A stretch of DNA of 64,000 nucleotides from Aquimarina amphilecti. Lineage in GTDB: Bacteria > Bacteroidota > Bacteroidia > Flavobacteriales > Flavobacteriaceae. Numbering within the stretch: position 1 is the first letter of the stretch; every line of letters starts with the position of its first letter. Made by a program: the position numbers and the translations under genes. Location of the stretch: NCBI RefSeq assembly GCF_900109375.1, contig NZ_FOAB01000004.1, forward strand, positions 186,001 to 250,000, in the 5' to 3' direction. Of the stretch, positions 18,241-26,613 are shown one piece after another. Under the pieces are notes generated by a model. The model was not told the origin of the DNA. It saw only the letters and a list, made by a program, of their open reading frames with translations, and made no database searches.

Positions 18241-18288
18241 ATGATTTTATTTATTCTCTTTTAAGAGTATTTTTTTATATCGTTTTAA

Positions 18289-19503
18289 TTATGATTTACT
18301 TTTAAATTCGCTAATCATATTATATAGTCGCATTAATTCCTCTTTTGTTATCAATTTTTTTCTACTAAGTTCTTCAAAGTATGTAAATAACGTTTTGGTA
18401 TCTTCATAATCGTTATTACTTCTTGCAGAAATGTCTAACAAGGTTTTTTCATCTAAAGTATTTGTAGGTATTCTTAGATCATGATGAACATAATCTAAGA
18501 AAAGAAGATTTTGTTTTTCTACAATTTCTTTATGCTTTTCCTTCTCAAAATACATTGCACTAATCGTTCTAGTAAACGCTAATGTCTGATTTTTAAGAGG
18601 TGTTATAATTGGGATACTTCTTTGTTTTCTTTTTCCTTCAAAAATCACAAAAAGTAACACTCCAATCAGTAAGATGTAATAAGCCCATTTTAAGTATCTA
18701 TTTTGTAATAAGAAAAACAAAGGAGAGCTATAGAATGTTTTTCCTGATTTGTAATGATTGTCCCAAAGAATATCTTTTTTAAAGTCAATATAGCTCAATA
18801 AATTTTGGGTATATTCATAATTGTTATCGGTTAACATAAAATAGTTTCCAAAGGCTTCCGGAAAGGAGTGTAGCAGTATTTCACCTTCTCCAAAAGGTTG
18901 CTTTATATAGTTCAGTTTTGGATCTTTAATTTGTAATGTATCATTGTATAATTGAGTAAGTCCCAGAACTGTTGTGTTTGTAGTGTCTATCTCACTAAAA
19001 TAAGGATTGTATGTATCACGGTCATAATGATATGGTTTGTCTACTTTTAGGTTTTTGTTCACTAATTCTACCATTGGTTGTGTAGAAATATCATCTAAGA
19101 ATACTAAGTTGTCTGTTTTAATAGATAAAGTGTCTAATAGTTTATCACTAATAGATTTTGATGATACAAATAATGTATTTCCTTTCTCTACCCAATTTAA
19201 TATTCTGTCTAACTCAGCTTCATCAAAATTGATAGATCCATTTACAAAAAAATATGTCCCACTAATCGTATCATTGTCTAATAAAAACTCATAAGGAGGT
19301 TGATTTATATCCTTTAATATACTTTTATTAAAAGTCTCTTTAATCATATTATAGGAGACAAATGTCCCTAGCGGAATTTTATCTGTTTTAGCGTAACTAG
19401 GAAACCAATTAATAGGTTCTGGTTCACTAGCTTCCAAAAAAGTAAGAAGACCTATTAAGGCAATAATTACAATAATGAATATTTTAGTCTTTTTAGTTAA
19501 CAA
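18289..19503 (-). CDS. DUF4350 domain membrane protein
   Basis: The protein has 404 residues. One N-terminal helix (IFIIVIIALIGLLTFLEA) precedes an extracytoplasmic DUF4350 domain (INWFPSYAKTDKIPLGTFVSY, FVSSKSISDKLLDTL, GEGEILLHSFPEAFGNYFML). A second helix near residue 275 (WAYYILLIGVLLFVIFEG) leads to a cytoplasmic tail. The DUF4350 fold resembles glutamine-amidotransferase-like domains and is a fixed neighbour of MoxR/DUF58 genes in Bacteroidetes. The stop is 48 bases before the MoxR start. Confidence 0.9.
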   Translation of the reverse strand: MLTKKTKIFIIVIIALIGLLTFLEASEPEPINWFPSYAKTDKIPLGTFVSYNMIKETFNKSILKDINQPPYEFLLDNDTISGTYFFVNGSINFDEAELDRILNWVEKGNTLFVSSKSISDKLLDTLSIKTDNLVFLDDISTQPMVELVNKNLKVDKPYHYDRDTYNPYFSEIDTTNTTVLGLTQLYNDTLQIKDPKLNYIKQPFGEGEILLHSFPEAFGNYFMLTDNNYEYTQNLLSYIDFKKDILWDNHYKSGKTFYSSPLFFLLQNRYLKWAYYILLIGVLLFVIFEGKRKQRSIPIITPLKNQTLAFTRTISAMYFEKEKHKEIVEKQNLLFLDYVHHDLRIPTNTLDEKTLLDISARSNNDYEDTKTLFTYFEELSRKKLITKEELMRLYNMISEFKSKS

Positions 19504-19504
19504 A

Positions 19505-20257
19505 TTAGGATCTTATACTATTAGTAATCGATTTAAATTTTTGTTCTGCTTGTTCAAACGATGTTTGGTTAATATCAAAACTTCCGTACCAAATAAAGTC
19601 ATATAGTCTTGTGATATTCTGAAATTTATTTTTTAATGAATTATCAGTTAGTTCCTTTAAATAATCGGTATTTGTTTTTTGCGACTCCCAGTTTATTAAT
19701 TCGTTTTCGGATAATTGTTTAAGTACAGATAGATAATAATACCGGATAGCTAATCTATAGTTATTAGTTTTCAAAGCTTGTTGGATTAATTGTTCTATAT
19801 TTTGATTTTGGATGATATCTTCATCCTCTGTAAGTATAATTTGAGGCGCCTCTTGTTTTTCAAAAAGCATATCTCTTGGGTTTACTCTCATAAATAACCA
19901 ACCTAACAAAAATAATACACCTATAATAACTAAATAAGGTAAAAGTTTGAATAAAACAGCCCAGAAACCAGTTACTTCTCCTACACCAAATACCCATTGT
20001 AGAAACCGACTCCATAGTTGTCCAACCCAGCGTTTAAATTGCGTCCAAATATTATCGGGCTCTTCATATTCTGTATAGTTGAAATCTTCCTCATTTCTTA
20101 GCTCTTTAATTTTATCAGCATTAAACTCTCTAATTTCTTTACTAGAGTCTAAATCATAAATAATCTCTTCTGCCTGTTCTATAGACGTACTGTCCTGAAT
20201 CTTAGCAGAAATAGAAAAAGGTATTATAAAAAGAAGAAAGTAGCTTAGTTGTTTCAA
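19505..20257 (-). CDS. DUF4129 domain membrane protein
   Basis: The protein has 250 residues with a signal peptide (YFLLFIIPFSISAK), a charged periplasmic region, one transmembrane helix (PYLVIIGVLFLLGWLFMRV) and a cytoplasmic DUF4129 domain. The DUF4129 domain shows the typical ALKTNNYRLAIRYYYLSVLKQL and LYDFIWYGSFDINQTSFEQAEQKF. It is one base apart from its neighbours on both sides, so it is tightly coupled within the MoxR operon. Confidence 0.9.
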   Translation of the reverse strand: MKQLSYFLLFIIPFSISAKIQDSTSIEQAEEIIYDLDSSKEIREFNADKIKELRNEEDFNYTEYEEPDNIWTQFKRWVGQLWSRFLQWVFGVGEVTGFWAVLFKLLPYLVIIGVLFLLGWLFMRVNPRDMLFEKQEAPQIILTEDEDIIQNQNIEQLIQQALKTNNYRLAIRYYYLSVLKQLSENELINWESQKTNTDYLKELTDNSLKNKFQNITRLYDFIWYGSFDINQTSFEQAEQKFKSITNSIRS

Positions 20258-20258
20258 G

Positions 20259-21146
20259 TTATTCGGTTTTACCTAAAGAATCAATCTGTTCTAATGTTCC
20301 TGTATGATGCTTTCTTTCGTTTAGATTAAAGTAAATGAAAGCAGTAGAAATTGCAGTAAAGAGATAGATAATAATATATTGAAGAACAGATGCGATTGTG
20401 TTTAATAAAATGAAAACCCAATCAAACATACTAGAAGGATCCGAGAAACTGCCTTCTGATGCAGCGGTAAAGGTTTTAAAGAATGTATACATAATGGCAG
20501 GGATAGAAAATACCATACTTATTACGTAAGATAACAGCCCAATAACAAGAAGCGTAGCAAAAGTTATCCACCATTCATTTTTTACTAATTCAAAACTTTC
20601 GCTAATAGTATCAAAAACTGCAGATTTTCTAAAAACTAAAATAGGGAAAATAAGACTTAATGGCACGTATAAATATATTCCAGGGATCACACACAGCATA
20701 AATCCTACAAGTAACATTATAGAAGAAAGAATAGAAAGCCCTATGATACTTCCTAAATCTTTTTTCACTCCGTCGATAACATTTTGTTGTAACACTACTC
20801 CTTGATTATCTGTATATTCTTTTATGTAATGTAGAACGGTACCAAAAACTAATCCATAAAAGATTAGAATGCTAATTATCATTACAAAAGCTGATATTAA
20901 AAAAGATCCAGAATTAAACATGTTTAGATTACCAGCGCCTCCACCAAGGGCAAAAGGATCCATGAAATTAGAAGTTGCATGGGTGTAATATGCAATAGAT
21001 AAAAGAAGGATAACCAAAACGATTCCTGTTGTCTTAAATAAGACGGAAAATAGAGGTTTAAAATTGGTTCTTAAAAACACAAAAACATCGGTTAGAATAT
21101 CACCTAATTCTCTTTTCTTCTTAAATTCAATATAATTATTGTTCAT
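20259..21146 (-). CDS. Multi-pass membrane protein of the MoxR/SpoIIM operon
   Basis: The protein has 295 residues and about six membrane helices. A conserved amphipathic start (RELGDILTDVFVFLRTNFKPLF) and the VIPGIYLYVPLSLIFPILVF segment with a following SESFELVKNEWW are typical of the DUF975/glycerophosphodiesterase-type membrane-domain proteins. No catalytic motif is seen. It overlaps the SpoIIM-like gene by 11 bases. It is possibly a membrane platform for the MoxR-linked complex (inference from context). Confidence 0.8.
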   Translation of the reverse strand: MNNNYIEFKKKRELGDILTDVFVFLRTNFKPLFSVLFKTTGIVLVILLLSIAYYTHATSNFMDPFALGGGAGNLNMFNSGSFLISAFVMIISILIFYGLVFGTVLHYIKEYTDNQGVVLQQNVIDGVKKDLGSIIGLSILSSIMLLVGFMLCVIPGIYLYVPLSLIFPILVFRKSAVFDTISESFELVKNEWWITFATLLVIGLLSYVISMVFSIPAIMYTFFKTFTAASEGSFSDPSSMFDWVFILLNTIASVLQYIIIYLFTAISTAFIYFNLNERKHHTGTLEQIDSLGKTE

Positions 21147-22107
21147 CTGTAGAAATTGATTTTTTATATAATTGTCTAGGGTAGATTACGTAATAAAACA
21201 AAATTAAGCCTAAAGAAGTTGCGATTATAAAAATTGCTAACCAATCTGGCATTTCAGTATGTCGGGTTACAAAGCCTTCTAAAAAGCCTGCAATGATAAA
21301 AAATGGAACGGTACTTATTACAATTTTTAACCCTGCTTTTATTCCTCTTACAAAAGAGGTAAGTCTGGTATAAGTTTTTGGGAATAAAATAGAATTACCG
21401 ACTACCAGTCCGGCACATCCAGCTATAATAATAACAGAAATTTCTATGGTTCCATGTATCCAAATAGTTCTAGCACTCTCCCAAAGAAGTCCTTTTTCGT
21501 AGAAAAAGTATTGAAAAGAACCTAACATAATGAAGTTTTGCATTAACATATAGATCGTTCCAATGCCTAAAAGGATACCAAGAATAAAACAGTTTAGAGC
21601 TACTCTTATGTTATTAATGGTGATACCTAAGAACATATCAGTTTCTTCCATTTTCTTATAAACCGCCATTGGATCCCCATTTTCGATATTTTCTAATGTC
21701 ATATTAACATAGCCGTCACCCAATATTGATCTTACAAATGCGCCATCAGTTGCGGAAGAATAAACACCAATCGCTGTAAAAAGGGCCGAAATCAAAAAGG
21801 CAATAAGGAGTTGTCGTTGATAGTTGTAAAATTCTAAAGGAAACTCTTTAACCCAAAAAGAATAAAATCGATTCTTTTTTTCTTTTTTAGTCTTATAAAT
21901 TTTTTGATGAGCGTTAGAAGCTAATCCGTTTAAGTAGTTAAATGTTTGACTACTAGGGTAAAAGGTTCTTGCGTAACTTAGGTGATCGGTGATCTCAATA
22001 TATAAACTAGAGAGTTCATCTGGAGTAATTTGCGCATTATTAAGCAGAACACTTTCAAATTTTAACCATTTATCTTTATTTTGCTTCACAAAAGCCGCCT
22101 CACGCAT
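21136..22107 (-). CDS. Stage II sporulation protein M (SpoIIM)-like membrane protein
   Basis: The protein has 323 residues. A soluble helical N-terminus (REAAFVKQNKDKWLKFESVLLN) precedes about five helices of the SpoIIM/DUF95 type: NIRVALNCFILGILLGIGTIYML, a WIHGTIEISVIIIAGCAGL motif and a C-terminal pair. In sporulators the family helps assemble peptidoglycan hydrolase complexes; the organism is not a sporulator, so the role here is unknown. It is the first gene of the operon and divergent from the RDD gene, 36 bases away. Confidence 0.92.
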   Translation of the reverse strand: MREAAFVKQNKDKWLKFESVLLNNAQITPDELSSLYIEITDHLSYARTFYPSSQTFNYLNGLASNAHQKIYKTKKEKKNRFYSFWVKEFPLEFYNYQRQLLIAFLISALFTAIGVYSSATDGAFVRSILGDGYVNMTLENIENGDPMAVYKKMEETDMFLGITINNIRVALNCFILGILLGIGTIYMLMQNFIMLGSFQYFFYEKGLLWESARTIWIHGTIEISVIIIAGCAGLVVGNSILFPKTYTRLTSFVRGIKAGLKIVISTVPFFIIAGFLEGFVTRHTEMPDWLAIFIIATSLGLILFYYVIYPRQLYKKSISTDEQ

Positions 22108-22143
22108 GGATCAAAAATTAGGAGCTTCAAAGAAACATAATTA

Positions 22144-22857
22144 ATGGATAATTTTCAAATAGAAACAGCTCAAAATGTGAGTATACAGCAAAATACTGCT
22201 GGAATAGGGGAACGAATCTTAGCATATTTAGTAGACTTGTTAATAATCATCGCCTATTTTATTGTTGTAATCTTAATTGTAGCCGCTTTAGATTTAGGAA
22301 TGGCAGATGAATGGGCATTCTGGATGGTAATTGGTCTTCCCCCTTTTCTTTATTATCTATTATGGGAAACTTTCTGGGATGGAAGAACTCCCGGAAAAGC
22401 AACAATGAAGATACGAGTTGTGCGTCTAGATGGATCTCGACCAGCTTTTTCTGGTTATTTGATAAGATGGTTATTACGATTGATAGATATTACGTTAGCT
22501 TCTGGAGGAATAGCAGTTGTGGCGATTTTATTTAAAGGAACTGGTCAAAGGCTAGGAGATATGGCCGCAGGAACTACAGTAATTAGTGAAAAACAAAAGG
22601 TGAAATTTCATCAAACTATTTTAGTCGATATTCCAGATGATTATAAACCATTATATCCGCAGGTAACTGTATTTGATGATAGTGAGATGCGCAAAATTAA
22701 AGGTATCTACCAAGATGCAAAAAGAAATGGGAATCATAACGTTATTCTGCAGCTTTCTAATAAGGTAAGCAGTATTATGCAAGTTACTCCACAAGAAAAA
22801 CCCATCCAATTTATATCTAAGGTATTGGAGGATTACAATTATTATACCCAGAAATAG
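22144..22857 (+). CDS. RDD family membrane protein
   Basis: The protein has 237 residues. The RDD domain has a first helix block (GERILAYLVDLLIIIAYFIVV with the conserved R and D), a second helix with WETFWDGRTPGKATMKIRVV and a third helix before GQRLGDMAAGTTVI. A soluble C-terminal tail of about 80 residues follows. RDD proteins are a recurring partner of SpoIIM/MoxR loci. It is transcribed away from the operon at 15812-22107 with only 36 bases between starts, so promoters must overlap. Confidence 0.92.
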   Translation: MDNFQIETAQNVSIQQNTAGIGERILAYLVDLLIIIAYFIVVILIVAALDLGMADEWAFWMVIGLPPFLYYLLWETFWDGRTPGKATMKIRVVRLDGSRPAFSGYLIRWLLRLIDITLASGGIAVVAILFKGTGQRLGDMAAGTTVISEKQKVKFHQTILVDIPDDYKPLYPQVTVFDDSEMRKIKGIYQDAKRNGNHNVILQLSNKVSSIMQVTPQEKPIQFISKVLEDYNYYTQK

Positions 22858-22877
22858 AATATTTATCTATTCTTTTT
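22856..22877 (+). terminator. Weak hairpin terminator after the RDD gene
   Basis: AGAATA (22856-22861) pairs with TATTCT (22868-22873), followed by TTTT. The stem overlaps the stop codon and is only 6 bp, so this is a weak call. Confidence 0.45.
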
Positions 22878-22935
22878 AGGGTAACAATTTTTTGGGATGA
22901 TTGATATATTGATATAAATCATAAAATCAAATATC

Positions 22936-23097
22936 ATGAAGTCAAAGAATTTTAAGCACTTAGAATTACGTAAAGAAACTATTTCAAGGTTAAAAGGAGG
23001 ATTAGCACATCCTATGGGACCGTATAAAGAGCGCGTGAAGCATGCAGTAGGTACTCGTAATACCTGTCAGTGTGAAACAATAGCTGACCCTTGCTAA
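22936..23097 (+). CDS. Putative class I lanthipeptide-type RiPP precursor
   Basis: This 53-residue peptide was read directly from the sequence. The leader KHLELRKETISRLKGG matches the pattern of Bacteroidetes class I lanthipeptide precursors (L.L.K.TI..L, then GG at 21-22). The core of 31 residues has three Cys (44, 46, 53) and three Thr (40, 43, 48), enough for thioether rings; it ends TCQCETIADPC. No LanB/LanC-type enzyme or exporter is near, so it is an orphan precursor whose modification is inference. It is convergent with the cyclophilin gene, with a hairpin in between. Confidence 0.75.
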   Translation: MKSKNFKHLELRKETISRLKGGLAHPMGPYKERVKHAVGTRNTCQCETIADPC

Positions 23098-23106
23098 ACT
23101 ATTGAT

Positions 23107-23150
23107 AATAGCTGTCTGTAGGATGATGATTTTATAGGCAGCTATTTATC
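23107..23150. terminator. Hairpin after the lanthipeptide-like gene
   Basis: AATAGCTG (23107-23114) pairs with CAGCTATT (23139-23146) across a 24-base loop. It overlaps the end of the convergent cyclophilin gene. The T run is weak, so this is a probable terminator only. Confidence 0.5.
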
Positions 23151-23913
23151 TAATCACCTCTGCTTTTATGAATATATTTTCTTTGGGCCATTCACTACCA
23201 TCTACAGGAACATTAGAGATTTTATCTGCCACGCCCATACCTTTTACAACTTTTCCAAAAATTGTATGTTCTCCATTTAAATGAGGAGCTCCTTCTTTGG
23301 CGATTACAATAAAAAACTCATAAGGCGTAGAACGATTAGAAGGGTTGTTAACCCATTGTTTGGATAAAGCTACTGATCCTCGGTTATGTTTAAGACCTTT
23401 TATTGGTTCTTGAGGTAATGTGTAATCCCCAATGTCATGACGCTTTTGAGCCATTTGAGTACGATCACTATTTCCACCCTGAATAACAAAACCTTTTGCC
23501 ACTCTGTAAAAGAAAGTCTCATCAAAATACTTTTGTTTAACTAGATAAATAAAGTTAGCGCGATGCATAGGAGATTCTTTATAAAGTTTAATGTGGATAT
23601 CTCCAAATTTTGTACTTATACGAACTAGAGTTTCAGGATTTTCTTTACCATATTGTAATAAGAACTCCTTCATATTAGAGTTAGTAAGTTTAAATGGTTC
23701 TTCATCTAAAGCCTTAGCAGTCTCAATTTTTTCTGTTTTTTTCTTTTTTAGTGAATCTTTCTGATTGATAGTACTTTCCTTAGAAATGTCGTTTTCATTT
23801 TCCACAACAGACTGTTTAGTTTTTTTAGATTGTGTATCTTCACAACTATAGAAGATAAAAAGACTAGCAAAACCTAATACTAAAATTACTCGGGTAAATG
23901 ACATTCGAAACAT
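23146..23913 (-). CDS. Cyclophilin-type peptidyl-prolyl isomerase lipoprotein
   Basis: The protein has 255 residues. The lipoprotein signal VLGFASLFIFYSC is followed by a charged linker of about 60 residues rich in K, E, S and T, and then a cyclophilin domain: FGDIHIKLYKESPMHRANFIYL, FYRVAKGFVIQGGNSDRTQ, RGSVALSKQ, and a shortened NGEHTIFGKVVKGMGVADKI. It catalyses cis-trans proline isomerisation, presumably in the periplasm. Two starts are possible (ATG at 23913 or 23904). The start region overlaps the divergent Nudix gene start. Confidence 0.93.
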   Translation of the reverse strand: MFRMSFTRVILVLGFASLFIFYSCEDTQSKKTKQSVVENENDISKESTINQKDSLKKKKTEKIETAKALDEEPFKLTNSNMKEFLLQYGKENPETLVRISTKFGDIHIKLYKESPMHRANFIYLVKQKYFDETFFYRVAKGFVIQGGNSDRTQMAQKRHDIGDYTLPQEPIKGLKHNRGSVALSKQWVNNPSNRSTPYEFFIVIAKEGAPHLNGEHTIFGKVVKGMGVADKISNVPVDGSEWPKENIFIKAEVIR

Positions 23914-24542
23914 TTAAAAAATTAATTTCAAAAATACAGAAAATGTCGGTGCCTGGAGAATCTTCTCATTTTATTATGGCTCCAGAAATAAGAAAACAAG
24001 AGCTTTATAAAATTAAGATAGAGGAGAGAAATCCAAGAAATGCAGCGGTTATGATGCTTTTTTACCCTAAAGAAGGTATAACACATTTAGCATTAATTCT
24101 ACGCCCAACATATGAAGGAGTACATTCTGGACAAGTGGCCTTACCCGGTGGTAAGGTAGAAGAGTTTGATAAAAACTATGAAGAAGCTGCATTACGTGAA
24201 ACTAGAGAGGAAATAGGGGTAAATTCTGATTTAATCGAAGTTTTAAAACAGTTGACCAAAGTATATATACCTCCATCTAATTTTTGGGTCCATCCGTTCA
24301 TGGGAGTTTCCAACGAATTACCAAATTTCATAAAACAAGAAGAAGAAGTAGCTGAAATAATAGAGGTACCTATATCTCAATTGTTAGATGAAAGTAATGT
24401 AATTTCTAAAAAATTGTCAACTTCTTATGCGGAAAATATCGAAGTACCTTCCTTTGAATTAAATGGTTACGTTGTTTGGGGTGCTACAGCGATGATGCTT
24501 AGTGAACTTAAAATGTTTATAAAATCTGCGTTAGAGCGATGA
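23898..24542 (+). CDS. Nudix hydrolase, CoA pyrophosphatase-like
   Basis: The protein has 214 residues. The Nudix box reads GGKVEEFDKNYEEAALRETREEIGV (Gly-X5-Glu-X7-Arg-Glu-X2-Glu-Glu), preceded by LALILRPTYEGVHSGQVALPG. The Nudix-CoA signature upstream of the box (LALILRPTYEGVHSGQVALPGG) is the class hallmark of CoA/acyl-CoA diphosphatases. The ATG at 23898 is supported by the conserved start (MTFETFKKLISKI...SHFIMAP). It is adjacent to plsC on the same strand. Confidence 0.93.
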   Translation: MTFETFKKLISKIQKMSVPGESSHFIMAPEIRKQELYKIKIEERNPRNAAVMMLFYPKEGITHLALILRPTYEGVHSGQVALPGGKVEEFDKNYEEAALRETREEIGVNSDLIEVLKQLTKVYIPPSNFWVHPFMGVSNELPNFIKQEEEVAEIIEVPISQLLDESNVISKKLSTSYAENIEVPSFELNGYVVWGATAMMLSELKMFIKSALER

Positions 24543-24709
24543 TTTTGTATATTTGGCTCCCATTTTCTTCTTAATATTTAGAAGAATTTAACTGAATTGT
24601 TATCTATTATTTAATTAATTGTATTTAGTTTTAAGTATAACTAACTGATAATCAGAAGCGGTAAGTTTTCCGCTTGAAAATAATAGATGCTAATAAACTA
24701 AAATTATTT

Positions 24710-25513
24710 ATGGGATTATTTAAAAGAAATCCTTTTGGACATATATTATTCCTGAAAAAATGGCTTATTAGAATTATGGGATCTATGACGCATCGTCGTT
24801 ATAGAGGTTTTAATGAATTACAAATAGAGGGAAGTGAAATTTTTAAAGAACTTCCTGATAATAATGTACTATTTGTTTCTAATCATCAAACCTATTTTGC
24901 GGATGTAGTGGCCATGTTCCACGTTTTCAATGCTAGTTTAAGTGGTCGTACGGATTCAATAAAAAATATTGGGTATTTATGGAAACCAAAACTTAATCTT
25001 TATTATGTAGCCGCTAAAGAAACTATGAACGCAGGTTTACTTGCAAGAATATTAGCATATGCAGGCGCTATTACTGTAGAAAGAACTTGGAGAGATAAGG
25101 GTCAGGATGTCAATCGTCAGGTAAAGATGAGTGATATTACTAATATAAAAAGAGCCTTAGAAGATGGTTGGGTAATTACATTTCCGCAGGGAACTACTAA
25201 ACCATTTAAACCAATTCGTAAAGGAACTGCTCATATTATTAGGCAATATAAGCCTATAGTAATCCCAATAGTAATTGACGGTTTTAGAAGATCTTTTGAT
25301 AAAAAAGGTATTAGAATCAAAAAACGGGGTATTCTTCAATCAATGGTTATTAAAGAACCACTGCAATTTGATTACGAGAATGATACTGTAGACGATATTG
25401 TTAGTAAATTAGAATTTGCTATTGAGCAACATTCTTCTTTTCTTAAAGTAATTCCGCAAGAAGAATTAGATGCAGAAGAAGAATTGAATAAGAAAAGGCA
25501 GTGGGAATATTAG
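24710..25513 (+). CDS. 1-acyl-sn-glycerol-3-phosphate acyltransferase (PlsC-like)
   Basis: The product has 267 residues from the ATG at 24710; a TTG at 24674 would add 12 residues. The acyltransferase motif NHQTYFAD (HX4D) is at residues about 64-71. A second block ITFPQGTTKPFKPIRKGTAHI supplies the FPEGTxxx-like phosphate-binding motif, here with Q in place of the usual E, and PIVIPIVIDGFRR is the fourth. It is a membrane-associated enzyme of phospholipid synthesis. The FPQG variant is common in Bacteroidetes members (from memory) and is worth noting. Confidence 0.87.
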   Translation: MGLFKRNPFGHILFLKKWLIRIMGSMTHRRYRGFNELQIEGSEIFKELPDNNVLFVSNHQTYFADVVAMFHVFNASLSGRTDSIKNIGYLWKPKLNLYYVAAKETMNAGLLARILAYAGAITVERTWRDKGQDVNRQVKMSDITNIKRALEDGWVITFPQGTTKPFKPIRKGTAHIIRQYKPIVIPIVIDGFRRSFDKKGIRIKKRGILQSMVIKEPLQFDYENDTVDDIVSKLEFAIEQHSSFLKVIPQEELDAEEELNKKRQWEY

Positions 25514-25631
25514 ATTCTGTTTTTAAATTTCCAATTTGATGAAAAATTCTAGAATTAAGATTTAAAATCAATAACTAAGGTTCTAAAGCTGGTTCTTAAT
25601 TAATATTTGATCAGTTGTTTTTTTACATTAT

Positions 25632-26051
25632 TTATAGAGTAAGTTCTACATCTCCTGAAACTAAACTTACGTGACAACAATCAGTACTAACAATATAATC
25701 ACTGCTAATAACTTGTTGATCATTAATAAATCCTCTAAACTGAATTTGTTGCTCTTGATTTACTCCAAGAACATTATCTTCTATTAATAGGTATCGTCCA
25801 GATTGGAATGTTTGTTCCTGTTCTGTTGGAGACAGTGAAACAGTAATGTTTTCCCCATTCTCTAGGTTAATCACTTCGTAGGAGTCTAGAATAACAGGTT
25901 TTTGATCCTGATCAGTTATTGATATTGAAATCCTAACCAAAACTAATGTGCAAATTGCCTCTTCGCAATTATCAGTATCATTACAAGACATATGTACATT
26001 CGTTAATAATAAAGATATTACGATAACGATTAATTTGAATGGTTTGTTCAT
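25632..26051 (-). CDS. Small lipoprotein, unknown function
   Basis: The product has 139 residues from the ATG at 26051. An upstream ATG at 26099 would prefix 16 non-signal residues. The signal KLIVIVISLLLTNVHMSC gives a lipobox Cys. The mature part is beta-rich (LVLVRISISITDQDQKPVIL, VTVSLSP, GRYLLIEDN) and ends in a paired CC (TDCCHVSLVSGDVELTL). No family recognised. Monocistronic. Confidence 0.7.
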   Translation of the reverse strand: MNKPFKLIVIVISLLLTNVHMSCNDTDNCEEAICTLVLVRISISITDQDQKPVILDSYEVINLENGENITVSLSPTEQEQTFQSGRYLLIEDNVLGVNQEQQIQFRGFINDQQVISSDYIVSTDCCHVSLVSGDVELTL

Positions 26052-26613
26052 TGTCTTTTGCTTTTTTATAAGATGTGAAAAATTGAAATGGTTGCGCAAA
26101 ATTTTAGAACTACTTAGAATATTAAGACTTAAAAAGAAGAATTTCTATTTGATTGTATTAAAATCTTTTTTATTCTAAGTATTAGTATGTTTTGAAGGTG
26201 AATTGATAGTGACTTATGTTAGCTAGCTAACATTCCTAAGAAAACTTATTTGTTAAAGATATCTAACATAAATGTTAATGTTATTTTAAAAACTATAGAT
26301 TTTACAATTCTTGTGTAAATATTTTATTCTTAATTAAGATTTTGATTTTTAAGGTTTTACGTGTTTTGTTGTTACCTTTTTAATTTCTTTTTATGTTCGA
26401 TAGACTCTTTTAGACTTGTAAGTACGGAAAGTATAAAGCGTACCAAATATCAGTCAAGAAACTTAAAAATTAAAATACTTCATTTCTTGATTTTGCATTG
26501 TATTCGGCCGAATAAAGGTGTGTAAAAGCAATTAATCATTGTCTTGTTTTATGAAAAGGCAATGTGCAAAGTTTGACGTAAACATAAACTCAAAACTCAA
26601 AAAAAGAAACAAA
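26052..26613. other. 562-bp AT-rich intergenic region with palindromes
   Basis: No gene recognised. The region holds the perfect 16-bp palindrome TGTTAGCTAGCTAACA at 26217-26232, the perfect 12-bp palindrome ATTCGGCCGAAT at 26502-26513, and several TAACAT-type half-sites near 26262-26285. It separates the divergent lipoprotein (minus) and the beta-propeller gene (plus) and probably holds both promoters. Confidence 0.6.

Noticed and set aside
19037..19294. Frame opposite the DUF4350 gene
   Set aside because: Antisense shadow with no supporting features.
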